Positions 1 to 7,644 of a DNA stretch of 46,147 nucleotides are shown one piece after another; within the stretch, counting starts at the first letter, position 1, and every line of letters begins with the position of its first letter. The notes under the pieces were generated by a model, which was not told the origin of the DNA, ran no database searches, and saw only the letters and a program-made list of their open reading frames with translations. The stretch is from positions 1-46,147 of IMG/VR virus record IMGVR_UViG_3300008262_000290. The stretch is one strand, 5' to 3'. Position numbers and translations under genes: made by a program. Origin of the DNA: a virus.

Positions 1-336
1 GAACTTTCACGCCTTTGCGTACACCCTGAAACCCAACGAGCAGAATATAATATCACTTCTTGGTTTGTTTCAAGAGCGATTAGACAGTTACGGAAGGATA
101 CTGAAGTTAAAGCAGTCATCTCTTACGCTGATAGTGATTTTCATTCTGGTACAATCTATCGCGCTTGTAACTTTAAGTATTGCGGACTCACAGACCCAAA
201 GAAAGATTTCTACTATGCAGACGGAACTAAACACTCTAGAGGCAAAATTAAAGGTGCTGCAGGAGAATGGAAAGAACGCTCCCGCAAACACCGATATGTG
301 ATGATATTTGATAAGAATTTAGAGTTACTGTGGTGA
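1..336 (+). CDS. Mom-like DNA-modification protein, 3' part
   Basis: The open frame runs from base 1 without a start, so the N-terminus lies outside the window; 111 codons remain. The visible part reads LSRLCVHPE, then VKAVISYAD, then GTIYRACNFKYCG, and ends with a basic stretch containing RSRKHRYVMIFDK. This pattern matches the phage Mu Mom family (GNAT-fold proteins that convert adenine to a carbamoylmethyl-type modified base), which protects phage DNA from restriction. Seen: the motifs and the stop. Known: the Mom role. Inferred: DNA modification in this phage. The gene converges on gp53 and their 3' ends overlap by 12 bases. Another phage GNAT-like acetyltransferase is the main alternative. 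Confidence 0.7.
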   Translation, partial: ELSRLCVHPETQRAEYNITSWFVSRAIRQLRKDTEVKAVISYADSDFHSGTIYRACNFKYCGLTDPKKDFYYADGTKHSRGKIKGAAGEWKERSRKHRYVMIFDKNLELLW

Positions 337-975
337 AGTGTTTCTAGTATTTTCAGTAGCAGCAAGTTGCTTATTGATATATTGAGAAGACTTTTCATAC
401 TTCATAATTCTTCTCATATCACTAAGATAGAGTTGTAGGTAGTCTGGTTTTAATAGATAGACCTGTCTCTTTTGCTCATTTAGTCTTACTTCATACTCAT
501 AGTTAGTAACACCACCAACAGGATTTAAATTTGCTGTTGGTATATTTGGATTTGGAATTGAGAAATTTGAATCTACAACTTTACCTTTAGGAAGAATAAG
601 CCTTCCAGAAGAATCTTTCACTTCAGTTGTTTCATAGAATCTAATTGTATTCAGATTACTACCATACTTATTTTCTGCATACTTATAAAGTTCGTAATCT
701 GAAAGTGGCCACTGGTCTCTAACATTTACAATACCAGCGGTTAAAAGAACAACCCAATCATAAGATACGTCACCATAAAGTCTATTGGCGACAGTTTCTG
801 GTCTTTCTCCTTGTTGGATTTGGTATTTGTTGAATAGAGTAAAAACATTCTGTAAGTCATCACGAAGTTTGACTCTTCTAAAAAGATTCTTTACTCTTAC
901 ATATTCGGTAGATGAAGTTCTATCTTTAAATGGGGACTGATAGAATAAGTCTGGTAGTTCTCTAAAGTAACTCAT
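325..975 (-). CDS. 53: baseplate wedge protein gp53
   Basis: A 216-residue protein, close to T4 gp53 (196 aa), a wedge subunit that finishes the wedge and lets wedges join around the hub. The N-terminal MSYFRELPDL, the central GERPETVANRLYGD and the DVSYDWVVLLTAGIVNVRDQ motif are typical of gp53. The GERPE...A..LYG stretch resembles a LysM-like segment found in this family. The gene is last in a minus-strand late operon; its start sits one base after the gp48 stop. Its 3' end overlaps the convergent Mom-like gene by 12 bases. Identification rests on family recognition from sequence alone. Confidence 0.85.
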   Translation of the reverse strand: MSYFRELPDLFYQSPFKDRTSSTEYVRVKNLFRRVKLRDDLQNVFTLFNKYQIQQGERPETVANRLYGDVSYDWVVLLTAGIVNVRDQWPLSDYELYKYAENKYGSNLNTIRFYETTEVKDSSGRLILPKGKVVDSNFSIPNPNIPTANLNPVGGVTNYEYEVRLNEQKRQVYLLKPDYLQLYLSDMRRIMKYEKSSQYINKQLAATENTRNTSPQ

Positions 976-976
976 T

Positions 977-2053
977 TTAGTAACCTACAGCATGACCTTG
1001 GTTCACTGGATCTTCACCTGGAGCATATGGACCACTATATTGCTCCTCGTTATAATCTTCAAAGTATATTGGATTAAGTTCTTTAAATGATAAAGACATT
1101 GTTATATGAGTTGGTGTTCCATCCCAGAAGGTTGAATAAGTTCCAGAACCTGTGTAGTTCACTTGTAGATCTACCAGAGCCATTGGTTTAAACTTATTCA
1201 ATATTGGGTGGTTTTTACCACCTTTCATATAAGTCAGTTGGAAAAGATCTGGAGCGGAAATGAAGACACCTTGAATCTTAGAGTTTCCACTTGCGTTTTT
1301 CTTAGCACTCATTCTTGCTTTCAGGGTACGAATAATAAGAATGACTTGTTCCGCTTCTTTCTTATTTCTTGGAAAGAATTCAAAGCTAAACTGGAAATTT
1401 CTAAGACCAACACCATCAAATAATAGTTCCAGGTTTGGATTAAATACTTGACCAGTTGCTCTTGAAATTAATTCATTAGCACTTACGTTACCACCTAAGA
1501 CACCAATTGCGGTAGAGGAAACAACATTCTGTATGGCTTTCAATGCTTGTGAATCAGCTCCAATTCCACTTACTCCATCCGTCAACGCCTTTAGGGCAGC
1601 ATTTAATGCTGCTGTTGGATTATCTTGAAATTGATTACCAAAACCAATACCAAAGGCTTCTGCTGGATTTAATTTTCCCTCTCCCCAACTAATTTGTGTG
1701 GTATCACCTATTTGTTCTGGTATTGGTAGATAAATTGTATGAAGTATTCCTTTCGTTCTTTTAGTTTCTTCTACTTTTGAAGATATCGTAGGTAATTGAA
1801 AGTTTGCCTTCTCTTTTATTTTTACAGTTGGATTTTCTACATTCTGATCTGTTGGAACATCAAAAAGAGAATCTAAGTTAATTGCTGGAGACTCATATTT
1901 GATTATCTCAATTCTCAAATAATCAGAGTCGTTATCGATTCTAGCATATGGATACCTTAAAACCTTGTCCTTTTGAGCAGTTGCTTTCTCTCCAGGTTTA
2001 GGTGAATTTGGTTGATTTCCTTGATATGGAATTACATCTAAGGGTATCGCCAT
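977..2053 (-). CDS. 48: baseplate tail-tube cap gp48
   Basis: A 358-residue protein matching T4 gp48 in size (364 aa). gp48 sits on the baseplate hub and, with gp54, starts tail-tube polymerisation. Diagnostic features are the N-terminal RYPYARIDNDSDYLRIEI and the tube-fold region FQFSFEFFPRNKKEAEQV followed by IIRTLKARMS. The C-terminal part, ending near YTGSGTYSTFWDGTPTHI, fits the tube-like beta-barrel. A CTAAATAC late promoter lies directly upstream on the minus strand. It is encoded with gp53 and gp4, as expected for late baseplate and head-completion genes. Confidence 0.85.
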   Translation of the reverse strand: MAIPLDVIPYQGNQPNSPKPGEKATAQKDKVLRYPYARIDNDSDYLRIEIIKYESPAINLDSLFDVPTDQNVENPTVKIKEKANFQLPTISSKVEETKRTKGILHTIYLPIPEQIGDTTQISWGEGKLNPAEAFGIGFGNQFQDNPTAALNAALKALTDGVSGIGADSQALKAIQNVVSSTAIGVLGGNVSANELISRATGQVFNPNLELLFDGVGLRNFQFSFEFFPRNKKEAEQVILIIRTLKARMSAKKNASGNSKIQGVFISAPDLFQLTYMKGGKNHPILNKFKPMALVDLQVNYTGSGTYSTFWDGTPTHITMSLSFKELNPIYFEDYNEEQYSGPYAPGEDPVNQGHAVGY

Positions 2054-2062
2054 TTATGTTTT

Positions 2063-2470
2063 TTAAGTATTTAGTCGAAAATTAGCAAAAGGTATCATCT
2101 GCAAATCTTTCACTTCCGATGGATAGACTTCATACAACCCACCAGCAACTTCATTCCAAGTATATTGTCTGGTCTCACCCCAATGGAAGTTCAGACCACG
2201 AAAACCCCACTGGAATACATCAGTAACAGCAACAAAAGGGTTTTGATCATAGTTCAGTGATGCTGTCTTGGCGCTGTAAACAAAGATATAAATCTTACCT
2301 GCTTCAGGTATCTTAGGTCCTTCATTTAGAACTGCTAAGAGTTCTACCATAATATCATCAGGGTCTTTGATACCAATAATACTATCACTTATCCCACGGA
2401 CTCGGTTTACATTTGTATCCGTATCTGTGGGTCTTTTTGTTGTTTGTTGCTTGACTGTCTTTCTAGGCAT
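2063..2470 (-). CDS. conserved structural-operon protein, unknown function
   Basis: A 135-residue protein between gp4 and gp48. It has a basic, polar N-terminus (MPRKTVKQQTTKRPTDTD) and a compact C-terminal domain with VTDVFQWGFRGLNFHWGETR and YEVYPSEVKDL. I do not recognise a T4 equivalent. Its start codon overlaps the gp4 stop, so the two are probably translationally coupled, and its position implies a virion assembly or structural role. The aromatic-rich FQWGFRGLNFHWGE segment looks like a small beta domain. Placement in a late operon is seen; function is not. Confidence 0.7.
   Translation of the reverse strand: MPRKTVKQQTTKRPTDTDTNVNRVRGISDSIIGIKDPDDIMVELLAVLNEGPKIPEAGKIYIFVYSAKTASLNYDQNPFVAVTDVFQWGFRGLNFHWGETRQYTWNEVAGGLYEVYPSEVKDLQMIPFANFRLNT
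2067..2074 (-). promoter_or_regulatory. late promoter for gp48-gp53
   Basis: On the minus strand this reads CTAAATAC, the cyanophage form of the T4 late promoter (T4 consensus TATAAATA, read by the gp55 late sigma factor). It lies 14 bases before the gp48 ATG and overlaps the last codons of the upstream gene. Confidence 0.6.
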
Positions 2471-2907
2471 TACTTGATACCTAATTCTTTCTCAGTAAAG
2501 ACTCTGAACTCATAACCCCTATCAAGACACCATTCTTTTGCTGCTTCCCACTTTGCCTGGTTTTTAGCATACTCGTATGCCTCACGCAAGTAACCTTGAG
2601 TTTGTCTCTTTGGTTTTGGTGGAGGTGCAGTTTGACGTAGAGGTTTAATCTCAATAATATACTTTTTAATGTTTCCAGTTGATTCTTTTACTTTAATGTA
2701 AAAGTCTGGAAAATATCTATGTGGTTTATTGTCTACTGGAGACTTATACCACACATACATTTCTTCACTACCCCATTCTAATATATTTGGGTTATTATCA
2801 CAGTAACGACAAAACTTTCTTTCCCATAATGATCTATAGATTATATTTGATGGGTCACCTTTGTATTTTTTTGGGTTAGAAGGTTGATACTTTCCCTTAT
2901 ATGCCAT
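2470..2907 (-). CDS. 4: head completion protein gp4
   Basis: A 145-residue protein aligning by eye to T4 gp4 (150 aa): MAYKGKYQPSNPKKYKGDP, VIYRS-type IIYRSLWERKFCRYCD, then HRYFPDFYIK and KYIIEIKP. The WERKF, PDFY and EIKP elements are those of a nuclease-like fold (compare TnsA and Holliday-resolvase-type nucleases). In T4, gp4 acts at the end of DNA packaging to finish heads before tails are joined. It is the first gene of the minus-strand operon, facing a CTAAATAC late promoter in the divergent region. The putative metal-binding D and ExK residues are preserved, so nuclease activity is possible but unproven. Confidence 0.88.
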   Translation of the reverse strand: MAYKGKYQPSNPKKYKGDPSNIIYRSLWERKFCRYCDNNPNILEWGSEEMYVWYKSPVDNKPHRYFPDFYIKVKESTGNIKKYIIEIKPLRQTAPPPKPKRQTQGYLREAYEYAKNQAKWEAAKEWCLDRGYEFRVFTEKELGIK

Positions 2908-2914
2908 CTAAATA
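2908..2914 (+). promoter_or_regulatory. late promoter for gp54
   Basis: CTAAATA on the plus strand, starting right after the gp4 start codon (which is on the other strand). It is the rightward half of a divergent late promoter pair and would start transcripts about 25 bases before the gp54 start. Confidence 0.6.
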
Positions 2915-2939
2915 ACTAATAATGTAAGACTCGTATAAG

Positions 2940-2947
2940 GTATTTAG
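2940..2947 (-). promoter_or_regulatory. late promoter for gp4 operon
   Basis: The complement reads CTAAATAC, 32 bases before the gp4 ATG on the minus strand. It lies just before the gp54 start on the other strand, so the two late transcripts begin within the same 40-base divergent spacer and overlap in opposite senses. Confidence 0.6.
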
Positions 2948-2948
2948 A

Positions 2949-3749
2949 GTGGCAGCACCTAGACCAAGAAGGATATCGGATTTTAAACCAGCACTAACAA
3001 ATCTAGCGCAAACTTCACATTATCAGGTTGTTTTTGGTGGTCTACCATTACCTTTAAGACAACATTTGAATGTCCGTGGAGTTGGTTATAGGTTTATTAC
3101 TGAGACATCAGGACTTCTGTGCTATTCTGCTTCGTTACCTGGAAGTGCTCTTGCTACTGCGAATATTAAGGGAAACTTTATGGGAGTCGTTGAAAATATG
3201 GCTCACACAAGATTGTTTACTGAGATAGGTCTTGAGTTTTATGTTGATAATGAGTATAAAACTCTGAAGTTCTTAGAACATTGGATGGACTTCATTTCTA
3301 ATGGATCCGCACATAGAAAAGCATCTGATGATTATTATTTTAGGATGGAATATCCAGAAGATTATAAATCAAACCAAACAAAAATTATTAAGTTTGATAG
3401 AGATTATAAAGAAGATATAGAATATACTTTCTGGGGTCTTTTTCCAAGAGATCTTTCATCAACAGTAGTGAAATATGATGCATCGGAGATATTAAAAGCA
3501 TCAGTACGCTTTAGTTACGACAGATATATTTGTGGTAGAAGTGATAGTTACTCTATTCACAGAGGAACTGATGATAATAAGAAAAATGATAATTCAAATC
3601 AATCAACTGGTAATGAAGGACAGAGATATGTTCCAGTTTCTGCTGGTGCTGCTCAGGCTGGTGGAGTTAGATTTATTCCTGAAGGTATGACTTATGCTGA
3701 AGCACTTAACAAGGGACAAGTCTACAATAGCCCCTATGGACCTAGATAA
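2949..3749 (+). CDS. 54: baseplate tail-tube initiator gp54
   Basis: A 266-residue protein starting at GTG (AAGG ribosome site at 2937-2940). The N-terminus RPRRISDFKPALTNLAQTSH and the core containing SGLLCYSASLPGSAL and GLEFYVDNEYKTLKFLEHW belong to the tube-protein fold shared by gp19, gp48 and gp54. In T4, gp54 (320 aa) caps the hub and nucleates the inner tube. The C-terminal ~70 residues are polar and low complexity (DDNKKNDNSNQST, then AGAAQAGG) and look like a flexible tail. A late promoter lies upstream. gp54 is preferred over gp19 because of the extra tail and its neighbours gp48 and gp26. Confidence 0.75.
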   Translation: MAAPRPRRISDFKPALTNLAQTSHYQVVFGGLPLPLRQHLNVRGVGYRFITETSGLLCYSASLPGSALATANIKGNFMGVVENMAHTRLFTEIGLEFYVDNEYKTLKFLEHWMDFISNGSAHRKASDDYYFRMEYPEDYKSNQTKIIKFDRDYKEDIEYTFWGLFPRDLSSTVVKYDASEILKASVRFSYDRYICGRSDSYSIHRGTDDNKKNDNSNQSTGNEGQRYVPVSAGAAQAGGVRFIPEGMTYAEALNKGQVYNSPYGPR

Positions 3750-3752
3750 ATA
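3745..3752 (+). promoter_or_regulatory. late promoter for gp26
   Basis: GATAAATA overlaps the gp54 stop codon and lies 26 bases upstream of the gp26 ATG, the usual distance for T4-type late promoters in this window. Confidence 0.6.
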
Positions 3753-3778
3753 TTTTTAACTGAACTTTTTGGGTTGTT

Positions 3779-4495
3779 ATGCCTTTACCAAAAATATCTA
3801 CACCAACCTATGAGTTGGAACTTCCTTCTAATGGAAAGAAAATTAGATATCGCCCTTTTCTTGTAAGAGAAGAAAAGATTCTTATCATCGCAATGGAAAG
3901 CGAAGATGATAAGCAAATCACAAATGCTGTTAAGGAAGTTATTTCTAACTGTATCCTAAGCAGAGGAATTAAAATCGAACAACTGTCTACATTTGATATT
4001 GAATATATCTTTTTGAACATCAGAGGTAAATCTGTTGGCGAAGAAGTGGAAGTTATTGTAACATGTCCAGATGATGGAACTACCCAAGTTCCCGTAACAA
4101 TCAACTTAGATGATATCAAAGTTGAGACTGGAAAGAACCATAATAGAGATATCAAACTTGATAATGATCTTATTCTGAGGATGAAGTATCCATCTATGGA
4201 AGAATTTGTGAAAAATAATTTCAGCACCGAAGAGCTAAACTTAGATAATACTTTTGATCTAATCTCTTCCTGCATTGAGCAAGTCTATTCTGAGGAAGAG
4301 TCTTGGTCAGCATCGGACTGTTCTAAGAAAGAACTTAGAGAATTTCTTGAGCAGTTGAGTTCAAAACAATTCAAAGAGATTGAAACATTCTTTGAGACAA
4401 TGCCAAAATTGTCTCATACTGTTACGGTGATGAATCCAAATACAAAGGTTGAAAATGAAATTGTTCTGGAGGGATTAAATGCTTTTTTCGGGTAA
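3779..4495 (+). CDS. 26: baseplate hub / tail chaperone protein gp26
   Basis: A 238-residue protein of the T4 gp26 family (208 aa in T4), needed for central hub assembly. The start PKISTPTYELELPSNGKKI, the segment RPFLVREEKILIIAMES and the cysteine-bearing VEVIVTCPDDGTTQVPV are typical. The last codons contain T-TTT-TTC followed by GGG and the stop, then a 10-bp stem-loop. A -1 slip there would bypass the stop and fuse gp26 to the following 60-aa frame (see the separate entry). By analogy with lambda G/GT tail chaperones, gp26 and its extended form may chaperone a tape-measure-like protein encoded next. The family call is firm; the chaperone idea is inference. Confidence 0.85.
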   Translation: MPLPKISTPTYELELPSNGKKIRYRPFLVREEKILIIAMESEDDKQITNAVKEVISNCILSRGIKIEQLSTFDIEYIFLNIRGKSVGEEVEVIVTCPDDGTTQVPVTINLDDIKVETGKNHNRDIKLDNDLILRMKYPSMEEFVKNNFSTEELNLDNTFDLISSCIEQVYSEEESWSASDCSKKELREFLEQLSSKQFKEIETFFETMPKLSHTVTVMNPNTKVENEIVLEGLNAFFG

Positions 4496-4525
4496 GTATG
4501 GCTCATGAAGATCTTGAGTCATACT
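4483..4525 (+). promoter_or_regulatory. -1 programmed ribosomal frameshift signal
   Basis: The slippery heptamer T-TTT-TTC is at 4483-4489, in the correct phase (codons GCT TTT TTC). A 5-base spacer (4490-4494) contains GGG and most of the stop. A 10-bp stem follows, pairing 4495-4504 with 4516-4525 with one G-U pair and an 11-base loop. After a -1 slip the frame continues CGG GTA AGT ATG into the 60-aa gene with no stop, giving a product of about 300 residues. Heptamer phase, spacer length and stem placement all match known -1 frameshift sites. Confidence 0.8.
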
Positions 4526-4680
4526 ACAAGATAAATTTTGCCTTGATGCAGCATCATAAATACTCATTGACTGAACTAGAGAATATGATACCTTGGGAAA
4601 GAGAAGTTTATCTCACTTTCCTAAAACAATATATTGAGGAAGAAAATTTAAAACAACAGCAATCTGAACTAAATGGCTGA
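4498..4680 (+). CDS. small hub-assembly protein, probably a gp26 frameshift extension
   Basis: A 60-residue, mainly helical, acidic frame: MAHEDLESYYKINFALMQHH, then SLTELENMIPWEREVYLTF. The MIPWERE motif resembles C-terminal T-domains of tail-assembly chaperones. There is no good ribosome binding site before ATG 4498. The frame is exactly -1 to gp26 and open back to the slippery site, so it is most simply read as the C-terminal extension of a gp26 frameshift product; independent translation by coupling is possible. Its end overlaps the start of the next gene by 8 bases. In T4, gp51 is another hub-assembly factor, but I cannot claim homology. Confidence 0.75.
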   Translation: MAHEDLESYYKINFALMQHHKYSLTELENMIPWEREVYLTFLKQYIEEENLKQQQSELNG

Positions 4681-6085
4681 GTTTTCATCGCCAATCACAA
4701 CTGGTTTAAGAGTAAGAAGAACTAGAGTATCCTCTTTTTCGTTTCTGAATCGTCCCCAAGACCAACAGCCAAGGGAAGATTATGGAACTACGCTTGCGCT
4801 GCAGCAGAATAGACTTGCTTTTGATAATATTAATTCTTCCCTTATAAATCTTAGTAATCAAGTTAGTGCTCTAAGTGCTTCTCTGAATGGTATTGCTGAA
4901 AGAGTAAGAGAAGATTCTGCATTAGATCAGGCAAGAGAATCTCAGAAGATAAGACAGGAAGAAATCTTAGCAGAGCAGAAAATCAGAGAAGGTAAAGAAA
5001 GCGTCGTTGAACGCAAAATGCAGTCTGCTCTTTTGACTCCGATTAAAAAAGTTGGCGATAAAGCAAGATTTACTCTAGGTAGATTATCAAGCTTCTTTAT
5101 GATTCTCCTAGGTGGTTTCCTAGGAAATATGGCGCTATCAACTATTAGTGCCTTGATATCTGGTGATAAAGAAAGACTAGAAGAACTTAAGCAAAAGTTC
5201 TTGAAGAATATTGGTGTTGTAACTGGTATTTTCTTATTGTTTAGTGGTGGATTTAGAACTATACTTGGTTATCTTACCAGACTTACTTCTAAGTTGGGTA
5301 GTTCTATTTTTAGAAACTTATTAATTAGACCTGTTGCTGCACTACTCAATTTAGTTAAAACTGCTGCTGCAGGTATAGCGGCAGGAATAGGTTTAAAACC
5401 AAAAACAAAACCAACTCCAACAAAACCAAAACCATCAGCACCACCAGCAAAAACTTCACCTGGAGGTAAAGCAGGATCTAGTGGAGCTCCACCTGCTTCA
5501 TCTGGTTCTAAAGGAAGTCCTTTTGGTTCATCAGTACTTAAAGGTGGTTTATTCGCTGCAGGTGCGTCTGCAATATACGATACGCTTTTTGGATCATCTG
5601 TTGGTGAAATGATCGCTGGTTCTGGTACAGGTTTTGCTGCTGGCGGTGCTCTATCAGCATTAAACTATGTTCTAGGTCCAAAATTCACAATACCGTTAAC
5701 AATAGCTGGAACATTTGCTATTCCAGCATTGATTGGTCTTGGTAAGGAATTTTATAAGGGAAGCGATATTGGTAAAGATAATCCATTCTTGAATACAGAG
5801 ATTAATTTACTAGATGCGTTTACTGGACAAGGACCATTATTTAAAACACCATCTCCAGAAATAAATGCACCACCAAAAAAATCTAATGATAATCTCCAGT
5901 CATTAAAAAGTTCAGACTCTGGAGGTAATGTAACAGTAATTAATAATGAATCTACTGCTAGTGCAAGAAATGTACCAACACAAGATCTAGGTTCTGCTAA
6001 CTATCTGCCTAGCATTGCTACTTCAGATCCAGATAATTTTCACAAGTATACTTCGTATCGTTACTTTAATACTGGATGGGCATAA
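4673..6085 (+). CDS. hub / tape-measure-like structural protein
   Basis: A 470-residue protein not matched to a T4 gene with certainty. Residues ~35-125 form a charged coiled coil (SSLINLSNQVSALSASLNG onward). Residues ~130-235 hold three hydrophobic stretches (FFMILLGGFLGNMALS; VVTGIFLLFSGGF; VAALLNLVKTAAAGIAAGIG). Next is a lysine-proline-rich linker (KPKTKPTPTKPKP), a glycine/alanine-rich hydrophobic region, and a C-terminal beta strand (GGNVTVINNES). Coiled coil plus hydrophobic segments is typical of tape-measure proteins, and the gene directly follows the frameshifted gp26 pair, as tape-measure genes follow chaperone genes in other tailed phages. It shares a layout with the next gene. 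A gp29-like role is inference. Confidence 0.7.
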   Translation: MAEFSSPITTGLRVRRTRVSSFSFLNRPQDQQPREDYGTTLALQQNRLAFDNINSSLINLSNQVSALSASLNGIAERVREDSALDQARESQKIRQEEILAEQKIREGKESVVERKMQSALLTPIKKVGDKARFTLGRLSSFFMILLGGFLGNMALSTISALISGDKERLEELKQKFLKNIGVVTGIFLLFSGGFRTILGYLTRLTSKLGSSIFRNLLIRPVAALLNLVKTAAAGIAAGIGLKPKTKPTPTKPKPSAPPAKTSPGGKAGSSGAPPASSGSKGSPFGSSVLKGGLFAAGASAIYDTLFGSSVGEMIAGSGTGFAAGGALSALNYVLGPKFTIPLTIAGTFAIPALIGLGKEFYKGSDIGKDNPFLNTEINLLDAFTGQGPLFKTPSPEINAPPKKSNDNLQSLKSSDSGGNVTVINNESTASARNVPTQDLGSANYLPSIATSDPDNFHKYTSYRYFNTGWA

Positions 6086-6090
6086 GTTAA

Positions 6091-7644
6091 ATGGCGTATC
6101 GTTCTTCCATAAATGTAACTAGCATTAATAAGTCTTTATCTGGACTTAACAAAAGTCTTCTTAGGACAAGAGAATCTGCTGCAACTGTTAGAACAACAAT
6201 TATACAGTCTACAACAAATAAGAGAAAATCTTTTTCAGCGAGTATAAAAGCATTTAATCAGAGAAGAGAAGCGACAAGAAGAAAAGAAAGAGAGGATATT
6301 GTAGAGGCATCATCAATTCAGGGTGCAATATCAAGATCTACTAGTGCTGTAGCAAATAGCACAAGAGGTTTCTTGGGTAGAATACTTGATTTTCTTGGAA
6401 CATTACTAGTTGGATGGGCTTTGACCAATCTCCCAAATATCATTAAAATGGCTCAAGCTCTCATTGAGAGGATGAAGACATATTTCCAATATCTCAATAA
6501 TTTTAGAGAGGGTCTTCAAAACTTTTTGATAGGATTTGGTGATATGGTTGGTGAAATTTCTTCTGGTCTTGTTAGATTTGATTTTAATGCTGTAAGAGTA
6601 GCAGTAGACAAAGGAATGAATCAAATGAAGGATTCCTTCGTCCAAATGGATAATTCAATAAATTCTGTAATACTTTTACTTAAGCAGGATGTTAAGAAAT
6701 TACTTGGAATTGAGGATTATGAATTTGATAGAGGTAGTGATGATGGTGGAGGTGGTGGAGTAGATCCTGGAGGAGGTTCAGCACAACTTCCAGATCCAAA
6801 GTCTGCTGAAATGTATCGTATCGCTGCGGCACTCACCACAGAAGGTAGTAGTGACCAGGGATACGCCGACATGCTGCAGGTGGTTGCTAATAGAGTTGCA
6901 CACCCTGGATATGGTACTAACTATACTGATGTTCTTGGTGCTCCCGGACAGTTTCAAGGTGTGTACACTAGAGGTAGTGGAGCATTTAAATCAATACGTA
7001 CTTTAGGGCAAGCATCTGCATGGTCTGGTCAAAGTCAGGCAACTCTATTAAAAGTTATTAGTCTTCTATCCGATCCAAAAAGACAAGCAAGTGCAGCAAA
7101 ATTTGTTGGCGGTGCTCTAGAGTTTAGAGGTAGTCCAGCAACAGTTAGGGCAGTTAATAGTGATAGCGATCCACGAAATAATATTCGGGCAGATGCTAAT
7201 GGAATAATTCCTGGTTCCGTCTGGCGTGGTACAAACCAAGATAACCAGTTCCTTGTGGATCCATCCAAAGATCCGATGCTTAGTGGTCCAGCATCACTTA
7301 ACCTACCAAAACCACAACCACAAGCACCACCACCAAAAAGCCCCCCAAAACGAAATACTGCTATGCCTGATGCGAGTAAAGAGGGTGCTCCCGGAATTCC
7401 TGGAGATCCTAAGTCTCCAAAAATTGGTGAATGGGTAGGTTCATCTAAAAAAGACTATTCATCTCAACTTGCTATGGCTTTGCAAAATGCAAAACCACAA
7501 CCAAGAACAAATACTTTAATTTTAAATAATACTGTAAAGCAAACAGAATATGTTGGTGGAGAAACAAATAGTGGTTCTGTTATTATAGTTGCTGGGGTAA
7601 ATAGTAATAATATAAAAAATAAGTTCCTTTCTAGTGTAGTATAA
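6091..7644 (+). CDS. hub protein with SleB-type cell-wall hydrolase domain
   Basis: A 517-residue protein. The N-terminal 90 residues are basic and helical. A hydrophobic segment (GFLGRILDFLGTLLVGWALT) parallels one in the preceding protein. A glycine-rich linker (DDGGGGGVDPGGG) leads to a globular domain at about 243-390 beginning MYRIAAALTTEGSSDQGYAD, with VVANRVAHPGYGTNYTDVL and APGQFQGVY. The AALTTEG...VVANRV...GQF pattern is that of SleB/CwlJ-type hydrolases (Hydrolase_2), which cut peptidoglycan; the glutamate in TTEG is the likely catalytic residue. The tail is proline-rich and ends with NTLILNNTV. The domain call is good; a role in wall penetration at injection is inferred. Confidence 0.75.
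   Translation: MAYRSSINVTSINKSLSGLNKSLLRTRESAATVRTTIIQSTTNKRKSFSASIKAFNQRREATRRKEREDIVEASSIQGAISRSTSAVANSTRGFLGRILDFLGTLLVGWALTNLPNIIKMAQALIERMKTYFQYLNNFREGLQNFLIGFGDMVGEISSGLVRFDFNAVRVAVDKGMNQMKDSFVQMDNSINSVILLLKQDVKKLLGIEDYEFDRGSDDGGGGGVDPGGGSAQLPDPKSAEMYRIAAALTTEGSSDQGYADMLQVVANRVAHPGYGTNYTDVLGAPGQFQGVYTRGSGAFKSIRTLGQASAWSGQSQATLLKVISLLSDPKRQASAAKFVGGALEFRGSPATVRAVNSDSDPRNNIRADANGIIPGSVWRGTNQDNQFLVDPSKDPMLSGPASLNLPKPQPQAPPPKSPPKRNTAMPDASKEGAPGIPGDPKSPKIGEWVGSSKKDYSSQLAMALQNAKPQPRTNTLILNNTVKQTEYVGGETNSGSVIIVAGVNSNNIKNKFLSSVV

Noticed and set aside
65-301. A 78-codon hydrophobic frame at the window start
   Set aside because: It is out of frame with the Mom-like gene, which has recognisable motifs over the same bases.
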